Assembly: GCF_963576615.1 (NCBI RefSeq)
Contig: NW_027045320.1
Location: 434,001 to 498,000 of the forward strand
DNA length: 64,000 bases
Direction: 5' to 3'
Source of the DNA: Watersipora subatra
Taxonomy: Eukaryota; Bryozoa; Gymnolaemata; Cheilostomatida; Watersiporidae
In this document: piece by piece, positions 1 to 10,439 of the stretch
Layout: each line of letters begins with the position of its first letter
How positions within the stretch are numbered: the stretch's first letter is position 1
Translations under genes and position numbers: made by a program
The notes under the pieces: model-generated
The model's input: the letters and a program-made list of their open reading frames with translations, nothing else
Database searches by the model: none
What the model was told of the DNA's origin: nothing

Positions 1-92
1 ACAGCGCCCAGCTTAACATGAATATATATATCAAAACATAAAACAATCAAAAAACTTGATAACATAAAACCTACAAAAAGAATGTTTGGATC

Positions 93-570
93 CTTAATAA
101 TTATAAGCAACTTACATGAAATAATAAGCAAATATATAAATAATTATACTCAATACAGTTGACTATCGCAATGATACAGCAACCACAATATATTTCCTGA
201 ATGACCTTCTACTAACTTAATGTAAATTATGTAAATTTACATATACATATATACATGTACTTTACAGCTTGATCTTATGGCATATATACAGCTAGATAAA
301 CGACTATGAATATACGGATTCCGAATAATTATAAGCAACTTACATGAATTAATAAGCAAATATATATATATATAATTATATTCAATACAGTTGACTATCG
401 CAATGATACAGCAACCACAATATATTTCCCGAATGACCTTCTAATAACTTTACATATACATATATACATGTACTTTACAGCTTGATGCTATGGCATATAC
501 AAGGCTAGATATTTAAAAGTGACTATGAATATACGGATTCCGAATGATTATAGGCAACTTACATGAAAGG
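93..570. repeat. Tandem repeat, about 219-228 bp unit, 2.1 copies
   Basis: The block starting near 93 (ending in the ttataagcaacttacatga motif) recurs near 321 and partly near 541. The motif copies lie at about 101, 329 and 548. Each full unit also carries the sequence beginning ttgactatcgcaatgatac and an AT-rich stretch with tatacatatatacatg. The copies differ by small indels and substitutions. No coding signal is visible. Confidence 0.85.
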
Positions 571-1466
571 ACAAACAAGCCAGTATGCAATCCAGCTAAA
601 TACTGTTAAGATGAAATGATTCAACTCCAGCACCATGGTGACCATTGCACGAGTATATAACTATAGAAACCTACGAGAATACGATTATGAACCCCGGGGT
701 GACTAGATCACAACTGATCGAGGGATAATTGACATTCCTCAAACTGGGACAAATTTGCCAAACGATGGAAAGCCATCCAATAACTGTCGCACAATAAGAC
801 TAGCTACTAACTAGCCGCGACGAGACACTGCATTAAGAGACCGCCACACAAAATGTACTCAGTGGAAAAACCAAAAACATGACACAGAGGCGTGTAACCA
901 ATGTTATTGAACTGAGATGAGGATCACTGCTGGGAAAAACTGATAAAGACCGAGGGCTACGCACAAAGCAACCAATAAATGGCAGATTATTAGGACGGAT
1001 TCGGCATGAATTTTTAAGCTAGGGTCTGGCTTCACCTGACGGCTAATATGTGTCAGGGTTTAAAACGATATATGACCAATCAGCAAATATGAAAACCTAG
1101 AGCAATTGCTATGCTGCCGGAAATATCAAGTATGGGATTTGTCCAACCATCACAGCTGATGCGATGTGAATGTATGGGACATCAATTGAATTGGGAATTC
1201 TCTGGCCATTGTAATGAAGAGCTTAGGAATGAAAACATAAAATTACAACTAAATAATGGATATTATTTATCAACACCACTTAATATAAAAGAGAGTAACT
1301 GGCTACAACAAATACTAACAGGTATTCAACGAAGTCAGCAACTCTACAGAGTGTCAAGCACAAGGAGAGGGATATCAACAATATAACAGGAGGCAGCCAG
1401 AATTAGGACTGTTGAAACATTGTAGCAGTCAGCATACACCAGATCAGCAACAAATAACATCTGTCA
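571..1466. other. No gene recognised
   Basis: A 91-residue open frame at 1111-1386 (+) has no recognisable domain and no convincing splice or Kozak context. I see no RNA gene or clear repeat here. Confidence 0.4.
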
Positions 1467-1560
1467 ATTTATTTTAGCTTCAATTATATTAAGTTTATAT
1501 GTTTTTCTGCCCTGTACTTCAGTCTCTTACAGCTAGGAGCCTTAACTGTCAAAAAAAGAC
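1467..1560 (+). repeat. Dispersed repeat fragment, copy 1
   Basis: This stretch matches 9861-9955 in the same orientation. Both contain tttattttag followed by a ttcaattat motif, then a tttttct..gccctgt block, and end with acagctaggagcctt.actgtcaaaa. It is a dispersed interspersed repeat of unknown family. Confidence 0.75.
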
Positions 1561-2384
1561 TCTCTTTGGCATGTTCTCCATCTGGTGTTGACGCAATTTC
1601 TATGATTGATTTCTTCCAATTCTGAAGTTCATAATTTTCAATTGACATTTTCTAATTATCGAATCTTTTAATGTCCTTTGGCGTCTTGCTGCTTGTACGT
1701 ATTACATGCTTATCCTGTGGTCTGGCTACATTCCCTATCGGTATCTTGTTTTCACAGTATTTCCATACAACAACCTTCTCTAGTACTTGAACCAGTAATG
1801 ATCAATTCAGTTCCCACAAGCTAAGCAAAAGTGTGTAAACTGAATAATATAGTCAAAATAGATTAAAATGACAAAGCACATTCAACACTGATGTCGTGTG
1901 TGGATTTGTGTTAGTTTTTAGTTATACATAACGTAAATTCTCCATATCCACCCATGGGTTTTTAAGCAAGAGTTGCATAAATCAGTTATGTAGGCTAAGT
2001 GTTTTTTATTTGAGCTTTGTAGAAACATGGTTACTCTACAGTCAATGTGATGGAAATAAATACATAGTCGCAGATTACCTGCTTTTTCCTGTACTATGGT
2101 GGTACTTTTCGGTTGTAAACAACAATTGCAAACGAAATGCGCGCTTCAGCGAACAATCCATTGGTCATGACCCTAGCATTAAGCTATTCTAGGCGTAAGG
2201 TGCCGGTGCGTATATCGATATATCATTGATATTCGTACGTTATCGGCTAATAGCCTATAAGCTGCCACGATTACTTATGTTTACGGTGAAAATAACTACA
2301 TGTATGGACGATTGTTTGCATGAGTGTAAGGATATTACGCTATGCGTTAAAGTCTATTATCAAAACAATTATTTATTGGAAGGG

Positions 2385-3025
2385 GTCAGGTATAATTGCA
2401 GTGGCTCAAAACCTGGTCAGTTTCTGGGTCGTTTTGTAGGGGCGGAGCTTAATCCGGAAATACAAAAGCTTTAAAGTTAGTCGAACCACTGCAAACGTTT
2501 AGTTGTTGATAAATCGAGTAGTTATCTATTCGTTTAACAAAATATCACGTAAGCATCTTTTCCAAGCAAATTTTTAATTACAAATATGAGTTCTTTTAGC
2601 AAAATAACATAGAGTATTTACATAGCTGTTTATCGTAGTTTTTTCTTGTTAAGAATAAATGGTAACACGCTCACAAAACGGAAAAAATCTTCTCAAAAAT
2701 ACACCATTAGTTATTCTGTATTCGTTTATATTTGAAAAATAGTTATATATTTTTTTAATATGAATACACTTTTGTAAAGCGGTATTACATAAAATATTGA
2801 AAAGTTACGATTATGTTCTGAACAAAGAAAATGCATATTAAAACGGTTGTCCACTTTGTTACCATTCTGAGAGCCTAAAATGATTCTATTTTAATTCACT
2901 GTAAATATTAGTATTAGCGTCTCGTTAGGCATTGATTGTAAAAATGAAGGCAACAGAAGACATCAGTTTTTTATCTTTACTGTATTTGCTGCAAGCACAC
3001 ACTTTTTTAACAACTAACTTTATAT
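2385..3025 (+). repeat. Left arm of a long inverted repeat
   Basis: The reverse complement of 7740-8405 aligns to this stretch along nearly its whole length. Matching blocks include tataattgcagtggctc at the outer end, aaatcttctcaaaaatac in the middle, and ggcaacagaagacat plus aacaactaac at the inner end. The arms differ by substitutions and small indels. The outer 90 bases read as YNCSGSKPGQFLGRF in both arms, but neither open frame continues into the flank. The arms look like long terminal inverted repeats of a DNA element; no target-site duplication could be fixed. Confidence 0.8.
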
Positions 3026-3445
3026 TACTACCAAGTCTCAACTGTAGGACATTTTGAAGCAACGACAGTATGTAGCTACCTAAGGAACAACCATTTAATT
3101 GTGTATCTCAAATTTTATTTGAACTTGTTACTACAATGGTGCGCTGTCAGTAGCACCGCCAGGCCTAGGCTGTATCTCATCTGTTTGGTTCACAAAAAGT
3201 GTAGGAGAGGAGGCAAGGTAAAGCAAGTTTTTGTAGTCTTCTGCAATGCAGGGCAGTTATATTTTTGGACTAGACAGCCTGCCTGTGATCAGTAGTCCTC
3301 AGTAGTCAGAGTCGCTTACTGCTTGCAATTTGTCTTAAAAAATTAATTGAAATGCACTGCATATTCATATTGCTTCAAGACCTCAGTGGGTCATCATGTA
3401 TTCATAACTGACTTTTTGTATTCATCATTTCATCTTCTATATAGA

Positions 3446-3568
3446 CCTACCTACAGGCCTCCCGTGCCTGTAGTCGGCAATCATGTCGGTAGGTTATCGA
3501 AGCCTCGATAGCTGAATGACATGATCGCTGACGACAGTCAACTTCTACGAGGAGCCTGAGGGCCTACC
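3446..3568. repeat. Large imperfect hairpin upstream of the plus-strand gene
   Basis: The centre is tatcga-agcc-tcgata (3495-3510). Flanking it are atcatgtc (from about 3480) and gacatgat (ending about 3525), then tgtagtcggc against gctgacgaca, and an outer caggcctc against gaggagcctg. Arms are about 55 bases. It ends about 20 bases before the splice acceptor of the first exon of the plus-strand gene model. It could be a small foldback element or a structured RNA segment. Confidence 0.7.
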
Positions 3569-3590
3569 AAATATATATTTTTAATTGCAG

Positions 3591-3737
3591 TGCATTTAAG
3601 CATTATGCCGCTCCTTCTTGCCTCATTGTTAGACGAGTCTGAGCAAGCTATCAAAGCCCATGAAATCGAATATGGCAACAAGTTTTACACAAACCATGAG
3701 GACGGCATATTCAACAAGCATGAAAGACTTTTTGAAG
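3591..3737 (+). CDS. Unknown spliced gene, exon 1 (first visible coding exon)
   Basis: A good acceptor (tttttaattgcag, ending 3590) precedes the exon and the donor is GAAG|GTAATC. The frame is open throughout and the first ATG is at 3605 (MPLLLASLLDESEQAIKAHE). The middle is rich in Tyr, His and Asn (EYGNKFYTNHEDGIFNKHER). The exon ends in phase 1. There is no in-frame stop between the acceptor and 3605, so earlier coding exons are possible. I do not recognise the protein. The K-Y-E-D-F spacing is faintly like an I29-type propeptide, but the ERFNIN spacing does not fit and I do not claim it. Confidence 0.5.
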
Positions 3738-4155
3738 GTAATCTCATATCCTTAAAGCACTTTTTCTTCACTGCCTAATTTGTGATCTTGCGTTAAAAAT
3801 GAACATTTTATACCTCGGATATTTTAGTGTAATATTGATGTTGAAGTGTAACCTTGATTGTAAAATGTAGGCCTATGCTTGGTTGTTGTGCAATAGAAGT
3901 ACATGTCAATAGTAGCTTATATGTTTTTATGCTGCAGTTTGATGGAGCCCTTTTTGGTTTATTTTTGTACCATGTGATCTATGACGTCACAGGCCCTACT
4001 TGAAGCAGAGTTGACACAATTTTCATCAGTTCACTAGCAACTCACACTGGATACACACCATCTAAGTCTCAGCAATAAAGGATTACTCTCTATAGACACT
4101 CAACTTTTAAGCTTAATTTGACGAAGTGGATATTCGGGTATATACAGACATGCAG

Positions 4156-4343
4156 TGGATTACGATCAAGCTTATAGTGCAGCCTTGATTAGAAGATGGA
4201 CTTCAGTGTACAAGCATTGGCATGCAATTGAGATGACATTAAAAATCATTGTATATATTAATAACTACAATCAAGCAAGCAATAAATGTATCAAGCATCA
4301 TATACATGCAGCAGTTAGTTCCCAATTGAGTGTTAGCAATCAA
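4156..4343 (+). CDS. Unknown spliced gene, exon 2
   Basis: Acceptor acatgcag ends at 4155 and donor TCAA|GTAAGG follows 4343. It enters in phase 1, matching exon 1, and leaves in phase 0. It encodes 62 residues beginning DYDQAYSAALIRRWTSVYKH, then a Tyr/Asn/His-rich tail. The intron to exon 3 is only 93 bases. This is the weakest exon of the model: the donor lacks the usual G before the GT and the tail composition is biased. Confidence 0.4.
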
Positions 4344-4436
4344 GTAAGGCTAAAAACCTACAACGTCTTCAGCTAATGAATCTAAAAAATCTGTACCATG
4401 TTTCTTAATTTTAAAATTTTATCTGCTCTAATTTAG

Positions 4437-4601
4437 CAAGGTGAAGATATTTGGAGAGGTAAGAACGTCATCCATGACAGTCAAAGCTATTTATGTATGT
4501 ATGGCGAAGAAAAAGAGTATGGCGAAGAAAAAGAGTATGGCTGCATGTACGGCCCTGAAAGACAGCAAACCCAGAAGGAAAAGTACAAAGAACAGCGGAG
4601 G
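4437..4601 (+). CDS. Unknown spliced gene, exon 3 with an internal GEEKEY repeat
   Basis: Acceptor tctgctctaatttag ends at 4436 and donor GGAGG|GTAAGT follows 4601. It is exactly 55 codons, phase 0 at both ends. The peptide runs QGEDIWRGKNVIHDSQSYLC, then a perfect 18-base direct duplication giving GEEKEY twice, a CMYG sequence before and after it, and a basic Gln/Lys/Arg-rich end (KEKYKEQRR). The strong splice sites and composition support coding on this strand. There is no recognised domain. Confidence 0.6.
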
Positions 4602-5441
4602 GTAAGTTACCGGTACACCAAGAATATTTTACTCAGCCTATTATAAGGGATATTTTTGGACAGCAAAACTCGGTCATTGTATGTCCAATATATTTAGACA
4701 GGGCTATCCTTCCATGTCTTTGCAAATGCACAGATAGTATAGTATGGATTTTACATAGAGATGATGAATAATATTTATTACTTTTATGGATTTTAAATTG
4801 TTTTATTTCTGAAATAGCTATCTTGTAACAAAAGCATGCGTGCACATTTATATTCTTGTAAGCCAAAATCAGAGAATGCAGTAAATCTAAGTCTACACTA
4901 CTGTGAGGGTTGCGACATGTCTAAGCTGTATTCGATACTTTGCTTTCGGTCTCACAGTACATCAAAGTTCAAAAACATTTTCTCTTCTTTTATTCATCTA
5001 CACTCTCATAGAAATTTGGTAGAATTGCAAAGAAACACAGACTTGATTGGAATGCTCAGATACCATATCCTTGACCCAATAGCCAGTGAAGTTTACGGCA
5101 ATCTGTCTCATTTTTCTTGAGAATTTCTCATCGTGAGGCCTCACACATGCGCCAGATAGTATTATATCGCAGTTCACACCTTTGGTTAAACTTGGACGTA
5201 ATATTTTATTTTACATTGAATATTTCACACCTAAAATTTGCAAAAACAATCATTAAAAGCGAGATAGAATGAAAGCTTATTTTGGAGCTCTGGCAACAAG
5301 GCCTTTGTTTGGACTCTTTTGCCAATTTAAATTTAGTTAGATTGTGCCCACAAATATAAATATGCTATACATGTGCATAAATTCATATATGTTGTCACAT
5401 GGTGTCGATATACATAATTTACGTATTGTTTATATTTTTAG

Positions 5442-5501
5442 TCACAGAATCCAACAAAGAGACCGCATCCTCAAGACAATACATCTGATAGTAACACGGA
5501 G
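5442..5501 (+). CDS. Unknown spliced gene, exon 4
   Basis: Acceptor tgtttatatttttag ends at 5441 and donor ACGGAG|GTACTC follows 5501. It is exactly 20 codons, phase 0 to 0, matching exon 3, and reads SQNPTKRPHPQDNTSDSNTE. The peptide is hydrophilic and probably disordered, continuing the basic-to-acidic linker. Confidence 0.55.
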
Positions 5502-5805
5502 GTACTCACTCACATAACCAGCAATAAAATTTTAGGCAAATCGTGCAATATTAATTATGGTTAAATGTGGAATTTCATTGGTAGGCGAATCTTCAAGCCA
5601 TTTATAGCCCTAGATTAGTAGCTAGAAAAACGTGAAGTTATAGTAGGATAATGCAGAAGAACCCCTTGTGTAGGCAGGATTAGGTTTCAGAAACAAATTA
5701 TTTGCTGCCAACTGCGATATTTGTTAAGTTGCCTGTTCACACCCAGCCAAACGTTCGATGCCTCGAGCATTCTGATTTATAGCTCAAGATAAGGAGGAAA
5801 CGCAG

Positions 5806-5946
5806 TGCTTGCTCAGGATGGGTAGGAGTAAGAGCAGAGGCTATGTGAGCTTCCATAGATGTGGGGAGCATCTACGAAACGCCACAAACGACAGCATTAT
5901 AGATGTAACTCAGACACCTGATGTTACTTTCATACCTAACAGTCCG
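5806..5946 (+). CDS. Unknown spliced gene, exon 5
   Basis: The donor AGTCCG|GTGAGT is strong. The frame contains an ATG at 5818 followed by GRSKSRGYVSFHRCGEHLRN and then an acidic Thr/Asp/Ile-rich segment ending PNSP. The acceptor is less certain: gaaacgcag ending at 5805 gives 47 codons and the required phase 0, whereas the better-looking gcttgctcag a few bases on would give phase 2. The GRSKSRGY segment is basic and could be a localisation signal; that is inference. Confidence 0.5.
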
Positions 5947-6018
5947 GTGAGTGGTAATATTCAGTAACTCAGTTTTAAAATTAGAACCCTGTTGCATGAT
6001 GCTTTTGTGTCACTTTAG

Positions 6019-6198
6019 TGTAAGTGCTCAGTGTCTGAATTGGAGAAAGTTGTGCAGCGATGCTCCCAAGTCTTTGATTCCAGATTTGTAAAGCATATCA
6101 AATCGCTGGCATGCGTTTTGCTCCAAATCAAATCACTTAGAAGGGTGACTGCTCAGCTTTCAAATAAAATGAAATTAAAACCATCATCCACTATGTAA
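6019..6198 (+). CDS. Unknown spliced gene, terminal exon 6
   Basis: Acceptor ttttgtgtcactttag ends at 6018. The exon runs 60 codons in phase 0 to a TAA at 6196-6198. The peptide starts CKCSVSELEKVVQRCSQVFD and is rich in Leu, Val, Lys and Ser, with heptad-like spacing that could form a short helix or coiled coil; it ends KPSSTM. With the other five exons the model totals 288 residues plus stop, and all junction phases agree. AATAAA signals follow at 6502 and 6525. Confidence 0.6.
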   Translation, partial: CKCSVSELEKVVQRCSQVFDSRFVKHIKSLACVLLQIKSLRRVTAQLSNKMKLKPSSTM

Positions 6199-6327
6199 TT
6201 GATGGTTTTAATTTGATTTAATTTACAAACTGGGTAATCCATTTTTATGGTGCTTTAATGCCAATCTCATGATTGGTGATTTGATGTAATGTGCAAATCT
6301 CTAATCAGGATTTGGGAGCATCTCTGG

Positions 6328-6362
6328 AGTTGTTATCAACTCTTTGAGAGATTGATAACAAG
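6328..6362. repeat. Short stem-loop
   Basis: ttgttatcaa (6330-6339) and ttgataacaa (6352-6361) form a perfect 10-bp stem with a 12-base loop. It lies between the stop codon and the first AATAAA of the plus-strand gene model, so it would be in the 3' UTR if the model is right. Confidence 0.6.
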
Positions 6363-6501
6363 GTGCCACAACACCATCCGATTCATAGACTGAGTACTTG
6401 GACTAATTTCGCTGTTGTCTTGTACAAGTCAACTCTATGGGCTAAGTCAGTTGAGCAATGTAGGATTGGAGAAGATATATGAAGTCAGGAAATAATTGTG
6501 A

Positions 6502-6530
6502 AATAAAACTACTGTGAAAACAGTAATAAA
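6502..6530 (+). promoter_or_regulatory. Candidate polyadenylation signals
   Basis: Two AATAAA hexamers lie at 6502-6507 and 6525-6530, about 300 bases after the TAA of the plus-strand gene model. They are the first clear signals downstream of the stop. AATAAA is frequent by chance in DNA this AT-rich. Confidence 0.35.
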
Positions 6531-6844
6531 GTCAGGAACTAGCAAAAGCAGATTTGTCCGGTTCTTTGAGATCGCCAAATTACCTTCCAGCTAATCACAA
6601 TGTCCAATGTAACTTTCCAATCTACTTCATTAAATTAACAAATAGTATTCTTGTCAAAGTCAAAAATTGTCGCAAATAATGCCACTTGAATACTGCATTC
6701 ACAGTACTTTACAAGTTCAAGGAGATGTAAATACACATGCTATGATTGTTTTTATTTTAGATCAAGGATCTCTAAGAGGAGTTTGCAGGGAGTAAGAAAT
6801 GGCAGAGCAAAAATGCTTCCTGACGCTTTCTAATACAAGCAATA

Positions 6845-6990
6845 TCTAGATAGGCATAGAGCAAGGTTGTTCCCCATAGCTGTGGGTGAACTGGCAATGA
6901 AGGGAAGTCACGCCAGATGGCATCTGGCGTGCCCTCTACCTCATTGCCAATTCATCTGCAGCTATAGAGAACAAACTTGTTCTAGATAGG
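6845..6990. repeat. Large imperfect hairpin downstream of the plus-strand gene
   Basis: The centre is cgccagatg-g-catctggcg. The arms extend outwards through aactggcaatga against tcattgccaatt, catagctg against cagctata, and an outer tatctaga against tctagata, with an extra stretch of about 12 bases in the left arm. Arms are about 60 bases. It is the right-hand counterpart of the hairpin at 3446-3568 but not its copy. It may be a foldback element. Confidence 0.75.
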
Positions 6991-7739
6991 AATACTTTTA
7001 TATGCAAAATCTCGAACTGTTTCAGCTTGTACTGTGCTCAATTTTGAGTGAATATATTGATCAAATTAAAACATACCTACATACATAAAACATTCAGGAT
7101 TTTCAACACTGATTTTTTTTTACATAAACCATACTTATATTCACTTATTTTCACATATCTACATGTAGTATATGTAGCCCTTTTCTACTCTGTTATTCTG
7201 TTCTCATTTGTGCTTGTTAAAGGCCTTTTATGGCTTTGGTGCTGATGTGGTAGTAATTAAGTTATGTGCAACATTTTCTTTTTATATCAAATAAAGTAAA
7301 ATTATTAAACTTTACGATTTATCATGATAGACTCGTCCGATAACTAAAATAACCTACTTCCCATCATTGTTCCAGTGGTCCATCACCAGACATTTTGTCA
7401 TTGCGCATCGACTTTTCAAACAATGTATGTTGTACAACATCAGCAATGCCAATAGACATACATCATGCTGAAGGTTTTGTGTGTGCTGCCCTCTGATTTT
7501 CCAGAATTGGCTACATTGTGCTTGTGGAGGTAACGGGAAAGCTGCTAACAATGATGCACAACAATTGCCACATGCATTATTTATATTGGAGCAAGAAAAT
7601 ACATCATCATGCCAACAAAAAGAAAATATTTTTTGCTCAACAAATCAAGAAAATTTTTTTGGTCACACAATGCTGTACATAAATAATAAATATATAAGCA
7701 AATTGACAAATGAATACCTACAGAGTGCGGTCATGTTCA
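6991..7739. other. No supported gene
   Basis: Open frames here (7048-7245 +, 7354-7551 -, 7481-7747 +) lack recognisable domains. There is an acceptor-like ctgattttccag at about 7492-7503 before a Cys-containing open stretch, but no matching donor or phase partner was found. Confidence 0.35.
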
Positions 7740-8405
7740 AAATCTAAACAAAGTTAGTTGTTGGAGAAGTCGGTGTTTGTAGTAAAGATAAGATAGACTA
7801 ATGTCTTCTGTTGCCTTTTCACAATCTTTGTCTTACGATACGCTAACATAAATAGTTACACTAAAATGAAATAGAATCTTCTTTAGCTCTCAGAATGGTA
7901 GCAAAGTAGACAATTGTTTCAATGTGCATTTTATTCGGTTAGAACATAATCACAAATATTCAATAACTTATATAATACCACGTTACATACATGTAAGTGC
8001 AATCATATTACAACGTATGTAAGACATTTTTCATACACACTGTATAAACGAATACCGAATAATTAATGATGTATTTTTGAGAAGATTTTTTTCCGTTTCG
8101 TGAGCATGTTACTATTTCGTCTTAACACGACAAAACTACGATAAACAACTATGTGAATACGTTATGCTAGTTTGATGAAAGATCTCATATTTTTAATTAA
8201 AGATTTGTCTAAAACGATGTTTATGCTTTATTTTGTTACAAAAAAATAACAAGATTACAGACTCAATTTCTAACCGACTAAACATTGGCACTTGCTTAAA
8301 ACCTCGTCGCTTAGTGCCGACAAAACATTTGCATTTCCGGATTAAGCTCCACCTCTACAAAACGACCCAGAAACTGACCAGGTTTTGAGCCACTGCAATT
8401 ATACT
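7740..8405 (-). repeat. Right arm of the long inverted repeat
   Basis: This is the reverse-complement partner of 2385-3025. The best blocks are 8310-8405 (the same short translated motif), 8041-8150, 7860-7930 and 7740-7830. Divergence between the arms means they were not made or homogenised recently. Confidence 0.8.
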
Positions 8406-8560
8406 TGACCATTGGAAGGCATGATAAATGCATAGACCGAGATAGTGACAGGGCTAACAGCAGATGTTGATTGATAAGCATTACATGCCAACAGTCGCGT
8501 ATTGAAGAAAACTCGCAAGAGTAGGGTGGGGACAACCCCTAGCTCTAGATCTCTGCGCTT

Positions 8561-8785
8561 TAACCAACGCTACAACCTGCTGAATCCAACAGGAGGGAGC
8601 TGAAACCAACTCATTTATGCTCTGCTGAACCCAACAGAGTGCGCTGAACCTAACGCTGCTGACTGTACAACCTGCTGAAACCAACAGGAGGGAGCTGAAC
8701 CCAACTCGCTTCCGTTCTGCTGAAACCAACAGAGTGCGCTGAAACCAACGCCGTAACCTGTTGAAACCAACAGGAGAGAACACAA
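8561..8785. repeat. Short degenerate tandem repeat built on a CTGCTGAAACCAACAG-like core
   Basis: Larger units begin near 8574, 8669 and 8754 (95 and 85 bp apart), about 2.3 copies. Inside each, the core ctgctgaa(a/c/t)ccaacag recurs in alternation with gagctgaa.ccaac and gcgctgaa.c.aac forms. The minus-strand open frame across it (8481-8783) is a by-product. Confidence 0.75.
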
Positions 8786-9421
8786 CTCTTGTAAGGATAA
8801 TTATTTAATTATCCTATTTATTTGTAGTCATTTTGTGTGAGCTTGCTGTTAGTGCCGATTATAAACGATATTTCTCCAACAATAACGACTTTATTATAGT
8901 AATACTAATCATGCATCCAATTCAAGAGTCACACCCAAGCTGAACTGCCTAAAAATTAGTGGCAGTATTTATATTACATAAGCGATTGGCCTAGAGATTG
9001 ACGGTTATCGTTCAAACCGACCAATCATATCGTCTTGCTGACTGCCGAGTTTCTAAGAATTTTCACATACAGAACAATAAAAAATTATCCCTAGACAATG
9101 AGCCATTATAGCATAACAATCTAAACACTAACAAAAAGCCCAGGAAATTCTACATATACTGGGTAGCGAACAGTAAGTGTAAAAAAACATTAAGACATAT
9201 TTCGATAACGAAAAGGGCTAATTACAAAATCTTATCTCGAGAAAACGTAGAACAAAAACGGAAACAATATTGTTTAAGTAATCTTAAACCACTAACAATT
9301 AATTATAACAGAAACTTAGAATATTTTGACATGTAACCATGAACATAAAAAATGTCTTCCAATGAGTGAACGGTAAGAAATAAATTATAGAAGATTGTTC
9401 ACTGCGTAAAAGCCTTAATAA
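8786..9421. other. No feature recognised
   Basis: AT-rich sequence with no supported exon, RNA gene or tandem repeat. Confidence 0.4.
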
Positions 9422-9499
9422 ATGGCGTCTGTTATCTTTTCTAGGTCAACCACTATCCCAGAAGTCTCTTCTCTATATATATATATATTGGCTACGTCA

Positions 9500-9770
9500 C
9501 CTTTTCCCTTTGATCAGTTCACCATGTTTTTCTGCGCCGGGTGTCCAGGGCTCCTTGATGAGCCTGACGTCCATGGGACCGATAGCATCCAAATAAGACA
9601 ACTCTTCGGAGTTATTCCTCCACGGTCTTTTTCATGGCCACCACTCCTTTCATAGAGTTTGTTCTTTAGAATATCTCGCTTTATTTTTACGTTTACAACA
9701 GTATTGACACCAGTAGACAGGATGAATGGTTTTGCTCTATGTAAGCCCATGAGGTTTAGACCTGCCATGA
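9500..9770 (-). pseudogene. Degenerate coding-like fragment, identity unknown
   Basis: On the minus strand one frame ending near 9501 reads NNSEELSYLDAIGPMDVRL then IKEPWTPGAEKHGELIKG before a stop. Just upstream, the apparent continuation (VVAMKKTVEE) sits in another frame and ends in a TAA, as expected from an old indel. The composition looks protein-like, but I do not recognise the family and see no splice sites that repair it. It may be a decayed mobile-element or gene fragment. Confidence 0.3.
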
Positions 9771-9860
9771 AATTGCCTCTATACTTTTACGTGTGCTTTT
9801 AGAAGAACAACGTGATGCAAAATTATTTTGCACCCAATCATACATCACTGTTGAATCTGC

Positions 9861-9955
9861 CAGTTTATTTTAGTTTCAATTATGTTCAGTTTATGTTTTT
9901 CTCAGCCCTGTGGCCTGCACTTCATACAGCTAGGAGCCTTGACTGTCAAAATAAA
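9861..9955 (+). repeat. Dispersed repeat fragment, copy 2
   Basis: Same-orientation copy of 1467-1560, with a short insertion around the gccctg block. The pair lies outside the inverted-repeat-bounded unit on both sides. Confidence 0.75.
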
Positions 9956-10039
9956 GAGTCGGTGGACCTGTTGATCTTGTAGATGTCTCCATTGGAGTGT
10001 GCGATGATGTTGATGATGAGTGATGAGTGATGAGGTACT

Positions 10040-10150
10040 CAGGTTGTTTGATTAGTGCAGGTGTTAGAGTGTTTGACTACTAAACTGAGTGTCACAAGTG
10101 TGAATCCAGTATGAAGCAATATTTTATCCCAACTTCTAACTGTGACTTCA
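10040..10150 (+). repeat. tRNA-like SINE head candidate 1
   Basis: It contains an A-box-like stretch (gtgcaggtgttagagtg) and, about 40 bases on, a B-box-like gtgtgaatcc. The internal spacing is that of a pol III tRNA promoter, but no complete cloverleaf can be folded, so it is not called a tRNA gene. Confidence 0.3.
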
Positions 10151-10284
10151 GATAGATGGACATACACACTTTCATTATAACAAAAGCTAGTGGTACCTCG
10201 GCAGTCTAGTTTGGTTTGAGAGCATGACAGGAGTGTCAAATAAAAGGGCAGATAATAAGCATATGCACAATAGTTCTAACACAT

Positions 10285-10400
10285 GGAAGGCAATTGGGTT
10301 ACGCAGTAATTGGTGGGTTGGTCTTGCGGGCTGACAATCACGAGTTCAAATCATTTATGTTGCATTATTTTTTATAGGTCTTATAACCAATATAAATAAA
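10285..10400 (+). repeat. tRNA-like SINE head candidate 2
   Basis: gggttacgcagtaattggtg resembles an A box, and gagttcaaatcat about 45 bases later resembles a B box. A T-rich run follows. The copies at 10040 and 10285 are not obviously the same family. Confidence 0.3.
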
Positions 10401-10439
10401 TATGTTGACCCCAACATTTGGTGGGATATCAATATCTAT

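Larger units (their letters stand above)
2385..8405. mobile_element. Candidate ~6 kb element bounded by ~640-bp inverted repeats
   Basis: Two inverted arms (2385-3025 and 7740-8405) enclose about 4.7 kb. The interior holds a plus-strand spliced gene model (3605-6198) and two large imperfect hairpins (3446-3568 and 6845-6990). Long terminal inverted repeats around an intron-containing gene are known in several eukaryotic DNA-transposon superfamilies. I cannot see a DDE transposase or other diagnostic domain, so the superfamily is open. The alternative is two independent insertions of one repeat in opposite orientations beside an ordinary gene. Confidence 0.45.

Noticed and set aside
3591..3737. 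Cysteine-protease propeptide (I29) assignment for orphan exon 1
   Set aside because: The ERFNIN spacing is not met and no catalytic-domain exon follows.
8311..8783. Overlapping minus-strand frames as genes
   Set aside because: They read through the inverted-repeat arm and the CTGCTGAAACCAACAG-like tandem repeat.
10040..10400. True tRNA genes
   Set aside because: Box-like motifs are present but no full cloverleaf with a consistent acceptor stem could be drawn, so only SINE-like heads are suggested.
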